The notes: generated by a model from the sequence alone, not told the origin. A DNA stretch of 64,000 nucleotides from Branchiostoma floridae (GCF_000003815.2 NC_049982.1:31260882-31324881), one strand, 5' to 3'; counted from the stretch's first letter, positions 11,401 to 22,400 are shown. Program-made: numbers and translations.

Positions 11401-14400
11401 TAACCTTGATACTGTTGAAGACATGTTGGCGTCACAATTGTGTCACTCTTGGGTCACTCTTGGGTCACTCTTGGGTCACTCTTGGGGCAATTTGCCACTT
11501 GCGTTATTTTTTAACTTCCAAAAAAACGTCGCGCTTGCTTGTGTCACCTCTGGGTTTGCCTGTGTCACCTCTACCTGTAGGTGCCGCGGGGTTACGTCTG
11601 CGTTGTCGAACCCCGAAGCGAGCCAAGCGTGACGCGAGTGCAGTGGGAGCCCACCTTAACTGGTAGAGCTTTTGGCTCCTAATCTAGAGGTTGTGAGTTC
11701 GATGACCGCTGTGCCCCCAACGTTGTGCCCACACGACCTTCCTCACTCCACCCAGATGTAAAAATGGGTACCTGACTTCGGTCGGGGAGGTAGAAGACTA
11801 CCTTTACCTTCTGTCTGTACTGTGTATGCGGTACTGTTGATATAAGTTACAAACTTGAGTGCAGTGCCACATTGTCGTTGTCTGTCCAAACCAAAAAGAA
11901 AAAAGGAACACCCAGTCATTGTTGATCTGCAAACGTTTTGTGACACAGGACCATCGGCATGTTCGGGCAGAGACGACGAAACCAAAGAAAACATTTCTGA
12001 CACCAATGAGATCAATGACAATCCCGGCAACGACGTGTACCACTGCATCAACGACGATGAAATCAACAACCAACAACAGGCTGATCACCAAAGTCGACAC
12101 GGAGGACAACCAGCAGCAGAAGATGCAGATGATAAGATCCGTACCAGCTTGTTCGAGAACCCGATGTACGCGACGGGTGCGGTACGACAAGACAACGGAG
12201 GTACGTTTTGTTGTTTGTTACCATTTCTACGACAATTAAAATTCTACGAAAATTAGAAGATCGATTTAAGGAGAGTACTTTATGGACGGGAGACCTGGCG
12301 CATCCCCATCTTGTAATTAGCCAGCGAAAGGGTATGTCACCCCGTAAGGAGTGGTATAACCCTGTCGTGTGTAAATGTGCGAACATGTGTGATCACGTCG
12401 ACCGATGATGATGATTTCAAGGCAGTTTCTTTAAATATTTCCTTTTGAAAAGTATATCTGGTGATATATTGGTCAACAGATAAACGTGACGCGTCACCTT
12501 AGAGTTAGGGCAGTATGACATCGTTTTTGATTACTTTACAGCTAACTGCAATCTTTCATGGCAACCATCATGATCAGGCAGTATAATGTTCGGTATTTAT
12601 GCATAGCTCTTGGGAAGGCAAAATGACGACAGTAACTGAAGGAAGATATGACATATTGTCTGCTCACAGATAATAACGATGCTGCAGACAGTTGCGTGTT
12701 CCCCAGAAGCTTCCACGCGACATTTAATCATTACAAGCTGCTCATCAGCATCATCAGCATCGCCATAACTGCAGCAGCCGCCATTGGTGCAGGAGCTGGT
12801 CTCGTCACATTTCTCACAACCGTGCAGAACGCTCACCCTCTCTCACCCAACAGTTCTCTGGAGAGGAGTGGTACGTCAAGCCGACCAGTGGCACCGTTCC
12901 CCGCCAACCCTACCGGTTCCACACTGCAAGCCCTCTCGGTTGGTTCCCTATCTTGCATTCAGTGTTGCAATTTCAGACCGCAGTTATGTTTTTATGTACC
13001 AATCAAGAAGAAGATATTAATAGAAAAAGAGAATCCCCATGCGTTCCTTTTAACAAAACTCTTCCTGAATATAAAAATGGTATCCCTCACAGTCAGTCAG
13101 CGCCAACTGTGAACCTTACATATATTATATTTCATGAAATGATTCTGATATATATGTATCTACATCTAAAACAGCCCAACATGAATGTGACGACTGATCC
13201 AACCAATGCAACAGCTTCGCTGCCATGGGGGACAGTTGGTGGCGGGACGAGTGCCGATGTGTCTTTGACTGATCTGCATCCTGAAACCAGCATGATTCCA
13301 CAAACCGGAACAGCAAATGCGGCCACGCAGGCAACTACAGCTAACGTAAGAATTAAATGTCTTTGAAATGCTGTAGTCTATAGTGAATCACATGTGTACA
13401 GTACCTCATGTGTACCAAAACGATGGATGTCTTTTGTGCCTTATTGGTAATGTCGGTCCACGTACATCTAAGTAACAAGGAACATTGCTATGTTATTATT
13501 TCTCTTCAGGTTTTCCAACATAATGCTGAAGGGACAAGATTTGACCTGGTTCAGAAGACTACCAAGGAACAACCGTTAACGACCCAAAAAGGTTTGAAAC
13601 TGAGGCAAATATTTATTTGTTATACCTTAGGCGTAAATATCTTGCAGTTGGACTAAATACATGTTATAAAAAACAGCTGTGCAATGTTTTGCATTGACGT
13701 GTCCTGTACCTGCCTACGACTGTAGTCCAAAATGAATGTTGAAATAAAACAATAATTCAAAAATATAATCTGATATTGAACTAGTTTACCTGTAATATCC
13801 AACACAAAATTGGACTCACCCAAATTTTTGACTGAACAGCAACAGTCTTTGTAAAGGAATGAACAGTCAACTGCTGTCGTGACGTGATCTTGTGCAGATG
13901 GAACACATGACACAGTAAGCAGTGGATCATATGTTGCAGATGTCTATGGCGTACACCACAAAGGAACTTTCAAGTTATTGTCTTCTGATGTTTGATCTTT
14001 ACAGTATGTTGGATAACCGTCTACATGAATGGAAATTGGCCATTTTGACAGAATAATAAGAATGCAATTCCGTCCCTTTCTTCAAGAATGACCCCTTATA
14101 TTCCCATATATATGACATCATTTCCGTGTCAAAATATCGTATCTAGCATGTTCCGGACGTCCTAAGAACTGTTGCGACTTATGGGGAGTCAATGGAATAG
14201 TCAATTTTGCAACTGGGTGTCCAATCTGTAATATGTGGAGAAAATCAAAATTAGATAAAGTCCATTTCGAGTAGGATAATTTTGGATGATCCATTTCTGC
14301 AAAAGGTTGTTATGGAACAGTACATTTTTGCATTTGGAGGGAGATGAAATGAAACATGTTGTACTTGCTTGGGAGCTACTGTCCAAATTTTTCTAGTGGC

Positions 14401-14539
14401 TAAACATTTTCGCAAATAGTACTGATCGATGTAACGTAAAAATAATACGAGGCAAGAGAAGTTGTCATTCTTTTTGCATTTGCCCAAACTGTTTTTACCT
14501 CCATGAAAAAATGGAGGTATAGTTTTGAGTGTGTCTGTG

Positions 14540-14570
<31 letters not shown>

Positions 14571-17500
14571 CTGTGTGTCCGCATATTTGTGGTCATCATA
14601 ACTTGAGAACCTCTTGATGGACTACTATGATATTTGGTATGTAGGTAGGGGTTGGGAAGACGAAGGTCAAGGTCAATTTTGGGCCCCCTGGTGTGTGGCC
14701 TTGGTACTGCAGCGCAACTTCCGGTTTTGCTATCTCGGTGTTCTGAACATGCTATGGTCAAGATTTTTAAGTATTAGATAGCTCTTGTGCTCAGGAAAAA
14801 ATTACGTACGTTTGGGCCCCCTAGCGTCTAGTTTGGGAATAGCAGGGGCATTTTTGTCAAAAACTTCTGACGAGGATAACTCAAGAAGGGAACAACGGAT
14901 TCTCATCATTTTTGGTATGTAGGTACCTTAGACAATTTTGCACAAGATTAGATACTAATTATGCAAAATAGGAGCACATTTGCATAATTAACGAGGATAT
15001 TATATTATGGCAGTTTTTTCAATGTATCTCTTGTCCTGGATGTGATATGGTCTTGACATTTGGCTGGTAGATAGCTTTCAGTGTCATGACAAAGTGGGGC
15101 AGGTTTCAGCCCCCTAACATTTAATTGCGGAACTGCAGGGGCGTTTTTGTCAAGACATTCTAAAGAGGATAACTGCAGAAAGGATTGATGGATTGGCATC
15201 ATACTAGGCATGCGGGTACCTTAGGCAAATATGTTCATAATGATATACATTTTATGCAAATGAGGACTTAATTTGCATGATTAATGAGGAAATTGTATAA
15301 TTCCATTGTTTTCAATAACTGGACTTCAATAAATGTAACACATGTTAACTATGATAGGTGGAATATAAGCAGATACCAAATATGGTAATGAGGAACTTAT
15401 TTGCATAATTTAGGTAAAATTGCAAAAACGCTTTATGATTAATAATGGGAATTTTATAATTGGGACATGTGTACGTTAGTCAATGATGAACAATACCATG
15501 CATAAATTATGTTAATGTGCTAGTCAATTGCATGAAATTTACGAAAGCTCTAAATTTTCATGGAGGTATGAGGTCGCCGAACTCTAGTTGTTTTGGTTTT
15601 GTACCTATTTTTCAGAATGTACCCTTTTGACTCGCTGGTTTAACCGTGACGGTCCCAGCGGAACGGGAGACAATGAAATGCTGTCCACCCTTCGGCAGGA
15701 GAACCCTAGAGAAATCTGCTCCGCCCCCTCGGCTATCCAGGCCCGCGTCCACGGGACACACGTAGACGCCTTCCAGACGGGACAGCAGTTCCAGTCATTT
15801 GACAAGGCAGTCGGCTTTCTTTGCCGAAACTCCGACCAAAGTGACGGGTCCTGCCTGGATTATGAAGTGCGCTTCTGCTGTGATTCTGGTACATGATCAT
15901 ACGTTACCTTCAGTCTTTGCTAATTGGCTCTCTTCGCCCCAGTAAGAAAGGTATATTTAACTAGACCATACCGTAGGTATCGGAATGAAATGCACCGCTA
16001 CTCGACCTCCGACAATACCTAAACGACCTACAAATATTTAGAATTATGTTTGAATGTCGTAGAATGCGGTCATACTGCAGTTAGAAATTCAAAATACACT
16101 TAGAATCTACTTTAAATGCCATCCCATATTTCTCCTCTTCGAATGAACCTCGAAAGTTTTTAACATATTAAAAACTTTGGGGCAAGCCAAAAGAATGTGC
16201 ACAAATAGCTACAATGCAAACGCAGGTGATAGCATTTTTTACATTTAAATGAAAACGAGCCAGTATCTTCTGATTATTGAACTAGTTTAACTGTAATATC
16301 TAACACAAAAATTGGACTCACTCAAATTTTGGACTGAACAGCACCAGTCTTTGCAAAGGAATGAACAATCCACTGCTGTCGTGACGTCACGTTATGCAGA
16401 TAGAACACGTGACTCAGTAAGCAGTGGACAATAGGTTGCAGATGTATATGGAGCCTAACACAGAGGAACATTCAAGTTATTATCTTCTGATGTTTGATCT
16501 GTCATGTATACTAGAGAAGCGTCTACATGAATGGCAATTGGTCATTTTGACAGAAGGATAAGAATGCAACTCCGCCCCTTTCTTAAATTATGACCCCTTC
16601 TATCCCCATATAGAAATTTGGTACCAACGTCTGGGTTGCTGGAAGGATGATCCCATCCGCGCCATTCCATCCCTCGAGGGGACAGATTCACGCCTGGCTG
16701 ACAACTATAAAACACGGAGCAACCCCATTGAGAAGTGTTACCGGGTAGCACTTTTTCGTAGGTTTACCGTGTTTGCTGTACAGCATGGTGGCCAGTGTTT
16801 TGGGTCTGATGATGGACACAACACCTTCTACATGTATGGACGTTCCTCTGCCTGTGGAGTGGACGGCAAGGGCGGGTATTGGGCAAATGAAGTCTACCTG
16901 ATTGGTATGTAACGCTTGATGACTGTCTAAGGCGTACTTTCCCATTGACAATTTCGTCTTAGGCTCATTGAGTAAACGCAAATACGTGTACGATACTGCA
17001 TTGTACCATGAACGTACATTGTACAGGTACACGACAGGATTCTTGTGCATGTTGACCACACATCCTTTTATACTACAATTTCCGTTTCAAGAGACCACAT
17101 TTAACAATTGAAAAGACTTGTACGATGCTATGATATGATTGTTTATGAAATTGCATCGGTAGCCTGCGACATTGCAACATTGAACTAAATACAATGCACA
17201 CATTACAGGGACGTTACGATATTTCGTAACGTTAATAAAACCAACGGTCTAAAAAAACTCATTAGTCTATTCCAAGTATCTGCAAAATTCGTGCCCCATT
17301 CGGGGCCATTCCGAGTGGGAATTCTAAATGGACCTTATATCCCCTTCACACGAGAAGGAATGAGCCAAAATGCCGTCAGAATGAAAATTCTTTTCTATTC
17401 CTGTGAATTCGTAGTGTATTCCAGATACTCTTTTGGTCACATTTTGGCAGGATTCGAAGTGGCTTGCCGTCCCGGTTCTCCGTCGAATGAGCTAAGAGTG

Positions 17501-18211
17501 TTTCGAATAATGACTAATTTTGGAATGCCATAAAATGCGGTCATACTGCAGTAAGAATAGTTAAGATAGACTTAAAATCCATTTTGAATACCATTCGATA
17601 TTTTTCCACTTCGAAAGCACCTCGACAGTTTAAACATGTCCAAAACTTTCGGGACAGTCAAAAGAATGGGTACAAATATCTGGAATACAGTGAGAATTTC
17701 TAGAACACATTTCGAATTGCCAGGAATATAGAAAAGAATTTTCATTCTGACGGCGTTCCGGCTTATCCTGCGTGCCTCTCGTCTAAAGGGGCATTCAGCC
17801 TGGTCAATTACGCTATACATAAAACAAAATCAAGTAACAGAACAACTTGTACGGGAGTGTCGAAAACAGACATTAAGGTTTCTAGAAGGCAACTGTTCTA
17901 GAGTCATCGATGCAAATATGTCACTGTTGAAAGTGCTAGACTCATGATCGACCTCTCGTGTCCGACAGGATCAGGAGTCAATGTCGCCCTGGGGAAGACG
18001 GCGTTCCAAACAAGCACCCCTTATAGTCCTTTTGGGGCTGCCCGTGTCGCCGTGGATGGGTGCACACTTACCAACTACTATGCTAATTCCTGCATACATA
18101 CCACTGAACAGGCTAATCCAACCTGGTGGGTGGATCTCGGTCAACCGTATGTAATTGTCAGGTGTGTGTACAGTATGTTATACATATCAGCCTTTCTTAT
18201 AAGCAATACGA

Positions 18212-18271
<60 letters not shown>

Positions 18272-18862
18272 AATTGTAAATCTCCAACGTTGACGTTCAT
18301 ACATAGCATAGTCGTACTCTTATTTAGTTGTATCATTAAGTTTCGTTTCCAGTGCGATCTATTGCACATGTTTGACGTGTAGGGTGAAGAACACAGCGTT
18401 TGTCACATTTGAATAGACTATTTGTTTCTCGTGAGTGTGTCAATCAATACTTTGAAAGACCCAATGATATACGCAATCATAGTGAGTAAGGATATATTTT
18501 ATGCGATATTCAAGAACGTTGATCTTTATATATCATCATCATCATATCGTTCCGTGCTACTAATGCAGCCAATCCACGGCCAAACATACAAAAAAATTGA
18601 AGTTGCTTAATCCTCAATATCTACAGAGTGGTCATCTTCAACCGCCAGGACTGTTGTCCGGAGAGACTCAACCCCTTCAACATCCACATCGGGAATTCCG
18701 ACCAGGTCAGCACGAACCCCAAGTGCGGCGGTGATCATCACATCAACCTGAACCAGCCGTCCATTTCCGTCTCCTGTCAGGGGATGAAGGGTCGCTATGT
18801 GGGCGTCCGTCTTCCCGGATCCTCCCGACTACTGAGCCTGTGCGAAGTCAAAGTATTGGCTG
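8273..18862 (+). CDS. type II membrane protein with WxxW, GCWxD and F-type lectin domains (nine exons seen)
   Basis: Exons 8273-8470, 11949-12200, 12670-12870, about 13215-13345, 13510-13591, 15616-15888, 16614-16904, 17969-18161 and 18627-18862 join in phase, apart from the start of the fourth, which is uncertain. In order: two acidic cytoplasmic segments each ending FENPMY, a 23-residue Ala/Ile-rich membrane span without signal peptide, a Ser/Thr/Asn-rich stalk with N-glycosylation sites, a mucin-like WxxW domain, a GCWxD module, and a fucolectin domain with a full fucose-binding motif. It should sit in the plasma membrane with its lectin outside and an NPxY signal inside, able to recruit PTB-domain or clathrin adaptors. 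The start codon was not found. The last exon may read through to TGA at 18904-18906 or splice onward. Confidence 0.8.
8505..8690. repeat. CT-rich microsatellite beside the exon donor
   Basis: A C8 run and then tctctctgt-type repeats start about 35 bases after the donor of the first NPMY exon. Shadow frames on both strands are low-complexity. Confidence 0.9.
8740..9960. other. intronic stretch, nothing recognised
   Basis: AT-rich sequence without exon-like frames. A small hairpin-rich unit starts at about 9960 (cagtagaagccgcttaattg) and closes near 10137 (ggcttctact), suggesting a MITE of about 175 bases. Confidence 0.55.
9962..10137. mobile_element. MITE-like unit with tagaagcc ends
   Basis: Left cagtagaagccgcttaattgc and right aattaactggcttctactta are inverted. 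The inside has gtgcaatta phrases in both orientations. Confidence 0.6.
10257..10352 (+). repeat. 22-bp tandem repeat, about 4.5 units
   Basis: The unit gacgctcgttgcgtgctctctt repeats nearly exactly, with decay in the last copy. Shadow frames on both strands are not genes. Confidence 0.9.
10762..11656. mobile_element. non-autonomous DNA transposon with about 50-bp TIRs and TAA target duplication
   Basis: The ends aggtgggctcccactgcac and gtgcagtgggagcccacct are perfect inverses at the tips, and similarity runs inward to ttcggggttcg / cgaaccccgaa. TAA flanks both sides (10759-10761 and 11657-11659), as for PIF/Harbinger elements. No transposase frame is found. Near the right end ggtcactcttgg repeats four times (about 11447-11483). 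Confidence 0.8.
11660..11850 (+). mobile_element. tRNA-derived SINE
   Basis: An A-box-like tggtagagc and a B-box-like gtgagttcgatga are spaced as in a tRNA, followed by a body with acttcggtcggggaggtag. It directly abuts the TAA of the preceding transposon. Confidence 0.65.
11949..12200 (+). CDS. cytoplasmic exon with NPMY motif, copy B
   Basis: The acceptor is gtgacacag and the donor is gtacgt, phase 1-1, 252 bases. It reads SACSGRDDETKENI, then NNQQQADHQSRHGGQP, then FENPMYATG. It shares HGGQPxAEDAD and FENPMY with the exon at 8273-8470, and the donor-side bases caacggaggt are also shared. The two copies could be used together or as alternatives. Confidence 0.78.
12670..12870 (+). CDS. transmembrane exon of the lectin gene
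   Basis: The acceptor is ctgctcacag and the donor is gtacgt, phase 1-1, 201 bases. After a short acidic start comes NHYKLLISIISIAITAAAAI, then GAGAGLVTFL, one membrane span preceded by Lys, then a Pro/Ser stalk with the sequon NSS. The lack of an upstream signal peptide and the acidic inner side suggest type II topology. Confidence 0.78.
13215..13345 (+). CDS. Ser/Thr-rich stalk exon (start uncertain)
   Basis: It ends AANV-type with a clear gtaaga donor at 13346, phase 0. Starting at 13215 fits the phase of the previous exon but has a poor pyrimidine tract. Starting at 13175 (after aaaacag) adds NMNVTT and two sequons but does not fit the 12870 donor. The content is T, A, G, S and P rich, as in a mucin-like stalk. 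Confidence 0.5.
13510..13591 (+). CDS. short stalk exon
   Basis: The acceptor is tctcttcag. It reads VFQHNAEGTRFDLVQKTTKE and then QPLTTQK, phase 0 in and 1 out. The donor gtttga is weak but gives the correct phase for the WxxW exon. Confidence 0.6.
13757..14110 (+). repeat. intronic segment duplicated at 16276-16613
   Basis: About 340 bases (from tattgaactagttta to ccccttatattcccatata) recur before the GCWxD exon, and a third, shorter part lies at 19775-19935. The second copy ends exactly at the exon acceptor, so this copy may mark a lost exon duplicate. Confidence 0.8.
14493..15590. mobile_element. 1.1-kb element with tacctccatg / catggaggta ends
   Basis: Left end tttacctccatgaaaaaatg and right end ttttcatggaggtatgaggt are inverted. 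The inside has a GT microsatellite (14529-14578), gggccccct phrases and many aatttgcataatt motifs. Partial copies lie at 18925-19545, 38335-38600, 39630-40350 and 42940-43340. No transposase is seen. Confidence 0.75.
15616..15888 (+). CDS. mucin-type WxxW domain exon
   Basis: The acceptor is tatttttcag and the donor is gtacat, phase 1-1, 273 bases, one full domain of about 91 residues. It reads ECTLLTRWFNRDGPSGTGD, later PREICSAPSAIQARV, GFLCRN, and ends CLDYEVRFCCDSG. This is the mucin/CILP WxxW family pattern (W at the start, GDxE, EIC, CxDYEVRF). The first W of WxxW appears as L, and the cysteines are kept. Role: extracellular module of secreted or surface glycoproteins. Confidence 0.88.
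15960..17820. repeat. related inverted and direct repeats around the GCWxD exon
   Basis: Segment 16055-16195 is similar to 17530-17680 (both contain gcggtcatactgcagt and caaaagaatg). The segment near 17355-17405 is inverted at 17720-17765 (gccgtcagaatgaaaattct and its inverse). These look like damaged copies of one DNA transposon family. Confidence 0.6.
16614..16904 (+). CDS. GCWxD module exon, copy in the lectin gene
   Basis: The acceptor is tccccatatag and the donor is gtatgt, phase 1-1, 291 bases. It reads LGCWKDDPIRAIPSLEGTD, NPIEKCYRVA, FTVFAVQHGGQCFGS, SSACGVDGKGGYWANEVYL. The same module is at 49061-49366 on the other strand. It resembles WSC/apple-like cysteine modules that I recall in predicted invertebrate surface proteins, but I cannot name a formal family. 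Four or more cysteines suggest a secreted fold. Confidence 0.85.
17969..18161 (+). CDS. F-type lectin domain, first exon
   Basis: The acceptor is gtccgacag and the donor is gtgtgt, phase 1 in and 2 out. It reads GVNVALGKTAFQTSTP, AVDGC, NSCIHTTEQANPTWWVDLGQ. This is the first half of the fucolectin fold (NVALGK, DG, WWVDLG). The His of CIH is the first ligand-binding residue of the family motif. Confidence 0.9.
18214..18269. repeat. (CA)n in the F-lectin intron
   Basis: 28 uninterrupted CA units lie 52 bases after the donor of the first F-lectin exon. Confidence 0.97.
18627..18862 (+). CDS. F-type lectin domain, second exon
   Basis: The acceptor is tatctacag. It reads VVIFNRQDCCPERLNPF, later GRYVGVRLPG and LCEVKVLAG. 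Spliced to the previous exon it gives His, 26 residues, Arg-Gln-Asp, four residues, Arg, which is exactly the fucose-binding motif HX26RXDX4(R/K). The vicinal cysteine pair DCC is present. A donor gtaggc follows GCT-G. Read-through would end at TGA 18904-18906 after 14 more residues. Confidence 0.9.
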
Positions 18863-18924
18863 GTAGGCCTTCACTGAATTCCATTTACACGGTTTACAGT
18901 CATTGATTCCCGTGATATTGGGCA

Positions 18925-19545
18925 TGTAGCTTATAATTTGACAGAGATGTGCACAATGAAATGCAAATTATGCAGATGTTGATTTCTTTGGCATAATACA
19001 CGAGGAAACTACAATTTGAGTGTTTTCCAAATCATGACCTTAATACAATGTACATCATAATATAATGTAATTCATGGTAGGTGGATTGTTCACAAATGCC
19101 AATTATGCAAATATATATTTATTTATTCAAAGTGCAACGGTACATTACACAGATCTACAGGCAGCACAGCTTATTGCATAGGTCTACATATAACATAAAA
19201 TTACGACGGTACAAGACAAATTTACATAAAACGGTATATACATAATGGTATTAGAGAGATGCGAAACAAAATACTACGGAAGCTTTGAAGTGGATGACAT
19301 TCTATGGGATCCACAATTATGCAAATATGGACTTTAGTTTTCTAAGCAGGATATTCTATGATATAGGTGTTTTCCATAATACGATTATAATACATGTTTT
19401 CTTTTTTACAAAATTGATGTTAAACTTCGAAAACTTCTCTAATTGGTAAATGATAGGTATTTCATACTTGTGACATGTTAATTGTATGCAATCGTGAAAA
19501 AGCAAACATTTTCATGGAGGTATGAGGTCTCCAAACTCTTGTTGG
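18925..19545. mobile_element. partial copy of the 1.1-kb catggaggta element with an inserted LINE or SINE tail
   Basis: atgcaaattatgcag and cattttcatggaggtatgaggt match the 14493-15590 element. A foreign block starting atatttatttattcaaagtgc (about 19110-19310) interrupts it and looks like the inverted 3' end of a retroelement. Confidence 0.6.
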
Positions 19546-20308
19546 TAGTGCTGCCTTCCTTTTACGTCCACACAAAAAATAGCAACACTGATTTTGTATG
19601 TAAACATTGAATTGCGTACATCCGAAATTGCAAGAACTCCCTTTGCTGAAGTCACAACGTACCTGTATATGAACGATGGCCCTGTATCTGGGTCGTTCAC
19701 ATCCCAAAGTCTGGGCACTACCGCGGCTGGGTATTAGCTAATCATTAACTTGTTAACTTCGTAGAAGGCGTTATTGTAATTTCCAACACAAAAATTGGAC
19801 TTACCCAAATTTTTGACTGAACAGCACCAGTCTTTGTCAAGGAATGAACATTCCACCGCTGTCGTGTGACTCCCTGCAACCTATGATCCACTGCTTACTG
19901 AGTCACGTGTTCTATCTGTATAACGTCACGTCACGGCAAAACTGACACTCACTCTCAATGCAGATCTAGAATACAGGTATACCAGGGCATGGTGCATTGT
20001 AGACAATCACCTCACCTCACCTCACCGGTAGACAATGGATCCCGGTAATTCTTACATTGCTTTAAGTAAGTTAGATCTTGTATTCTTGGCAATATCTTTT
20101 TGATTCGAGCTGTTTCCCTTCTCCTTCAGTGATGCAGACCAAGTGAGGCTAGTAGCTCCGGGCTGTGGTACTGGCATGCACAAGGGATCCTATTTAGGAC
20201 GACGCTAAATGTTCTGAGACAAAGTGGAGCATCTGCCAATCTCCTGCCTAACCGGTTGAGGATGTTGAGAAAAATCGTTACCTTCTTTTTGGTCAATACA
20301 TCTCATCA

Positions 20309-20463
20309 GTAGCCTGGGTACCATCCGGGTAGCAGTTCAGCTTCTAGTACAGCAGAGAAGCAACTGTATATAGTGTGTATAATGAATGTCAGAGCTAAAA
20401 GCGACTATATATAGCGTATAATAAACGACGGAGCGAACTACTTTCCGGATGGCACCCAGGCTA
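20309..20463. mobile_element. 155-bp foldback MITE, CCTGGGTACCATCCGG ends, copy 2
   Basis: tagcctgggtaccatccgg at the left and ccggatggcacccaggcta at the right are inverted ends. The inside has gaagcaactgtatatagt. Related to 545-662 and 48225-48384. Confidence 0.8.
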
Positions 20464-20469
20464 GCTCAT

Positions 20470-21460
20470 CAGTCATCAGTCATGGTCATATCCAGTCTAC
20501 GTGACAAACACTTCAACTTGTTTAACAGCATTTATCAGAGTGAGCTAATGGGTACAAAACGTGTGTGTTTTTTTTACATAAACGTCACATTGCTTATATT
20601 TTAATAGTAATTTACTCTATTTTCCTCAACAGGAAAAAGATTTAGAAAAGTTAGTTTGGTTTCTTTCGATTATCAGACTGAATGTAAAGTCCAAAACCAA
20701 CCGCACTAAAATCATGTTTCTTATCAACCTCTTTGATGTGGTCATATGTAAGTTCACATGTGACAACATAGTACAGGGCAAAAACTTTGTTCCAATACAT
20801 TAAAAGTTAGCGCAGAGAATTTTCAATTCTGCTGTGTTATTCAGAATTAAAATGACCTAAAAAATCTGCTTTGCATAACACGATATCATACACAGGTAGC
20901 AACTTCGTAGCAACGGATGTAACACCTCTGTATTGGTTCACGGTACTTTGACATGTTTGTCTTTTATTGATGATTTTTCGGTAGAGTACATGCATCCCTG
21001 CACAATAATGCAGTCAACGATTATGTTACTAACATAATTTATATCTGCATATTTAATACAATGATTGACACAGATAGTTCTCTTTGTATTTTCAAATATG
21101 TAATATTGGTCATGTGCTGATTTTTTTCATTCTTATTAATTCAATGACTATGTAACGTTAATTGAAATACTTCTAGTATGTTCTTGATATGAGACAGTAG
21201 AAAGTTTAACACAAATAATAAATAATTATTTGCCAGGATGTAATAAAACAAAACTGTAATACAGTTGGTGTGTAGAATGTGGGTACTGGTACAGAAAATA
21301 AAGGTGCAGGTCCGGTTCAGGTTCAGGTGATCAGGTCCAGGACCGGACCTCAACCTGATTGTCTCAAAACTTCTGAAAGGGCAATGCTCAAAACAATAGT
21401 CCATTTCGCTACTAACTAAAGAATCTGTTGGTTGGAGTATCCCACTGGCACTTTAAAATC
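20470..21460. other. intergenic stretch, no gene seen
   Basis: AT-rich sequence with a short inverted cluster of ggtccggttcagg / ccaggaccggacc near 21309-21350. No exon-like frame with splice signals. Confidence 0.5.
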
Positions 21461-21461
21461 T

Positions 21462-21640
21462 TCATGAATGAATGAATGAATGAATTTTATTGCTCAACAA
21501 TCGCACAGGGTACAATGTATGGCAATTAATAACAACTAATAGTTATACAGACAATAGTACTAAGAGGCTACATACAAAGCAACAACAAAACATTATCGAT
21601 AACAGTATCATTCATGTAAACAAGGTTAACTGTCTCTGTT
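21462..21640 (-). mobile_element. LINE 3' end fragment
   Basis: gaatgaatgaattttattgctcaacaatcgcacagg is the inverse of the tail at 62165-62245 (ctgtgcgattgttgagcaataaaaa). Both families share agactaccatagt-like 3' sequence. Confidence 0.75.
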
Positions 21641-22234
21641 AACTTATACCAAGTTTGTATGTAGAAACCTGGTAGAAAGAACTATAAACTATACACTATT
21701 CACTCATGTTATTATTTTCTTAGACTGGTAAGCCATACATGTAGAATGCATAATGCATTAACGCCGTTTTTTCAGGTCCAGTATAGGCCCAGTATTTCCG
21801 GACCAACAAGATTAGATTGTTTTGCAGTACCCACCGATATTAGTGTGCAACCTTGTTGTCATTCTTATTCATGATTATAATGATATTATCAATATTGTTA
21901 ATAATATTATTCTTTTTAAGCTGCTATTTTTTCTTAATTCTGTAACATGAAACACAGATATGCCATTTTTGTTGGCACTACTTCTATTTTCCGTTTTAAT
22001 CGTCAAAAAATTACTATTGGATACACATTGTTATGCAAAATATTAATGTTGGTGATCAAATGCAATTTGTATTCATCATATTATGTAAAACCATTGGTAG
22101 ATGTGTAGCTGCGATATTTACCTTCATGTTTATAAAATAAACCAAAAGGTTATAATTATTCTTTAAAAAACTTTAAGAGACATCTTTAGGACGCAAGTCG
22201 TTATTATTGTTGATGTGCAGCTATCAACTAAAGG

Positions 22235-22400
22235 CAAGGACACACTGCCCACAATGACTTTTTTGTTTTGTTTACCCCATGGACAATTCTTATATGAAGA
22301 AAAATTCTTGCAGGAAAAAAAATGTAAAATAATATTCAAGCAAAACAAGAAACTTAAAAAGAATTATCTGGAAATTTAAGCAAAATCTTCTACTTTTTCT
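22235..22400. mobile_element. fragment of the 5408-5893 MITE family
   Basis: ccatggacaattcttatatgaagaaaaattcttgcagg and aagcaaaacaagaaac match the right half of 5408-5893 in opposite orientation. Confidence 0.6.

Noticed and set aside
12953-13366. One continuous 137-residue protein
   Set aside because: Only the end (Ser/Thr-rich) looks coding. The first two thirds are AT-rich intron-like sequence, and the gtaaga donor at 13346 shows it is an exon end.
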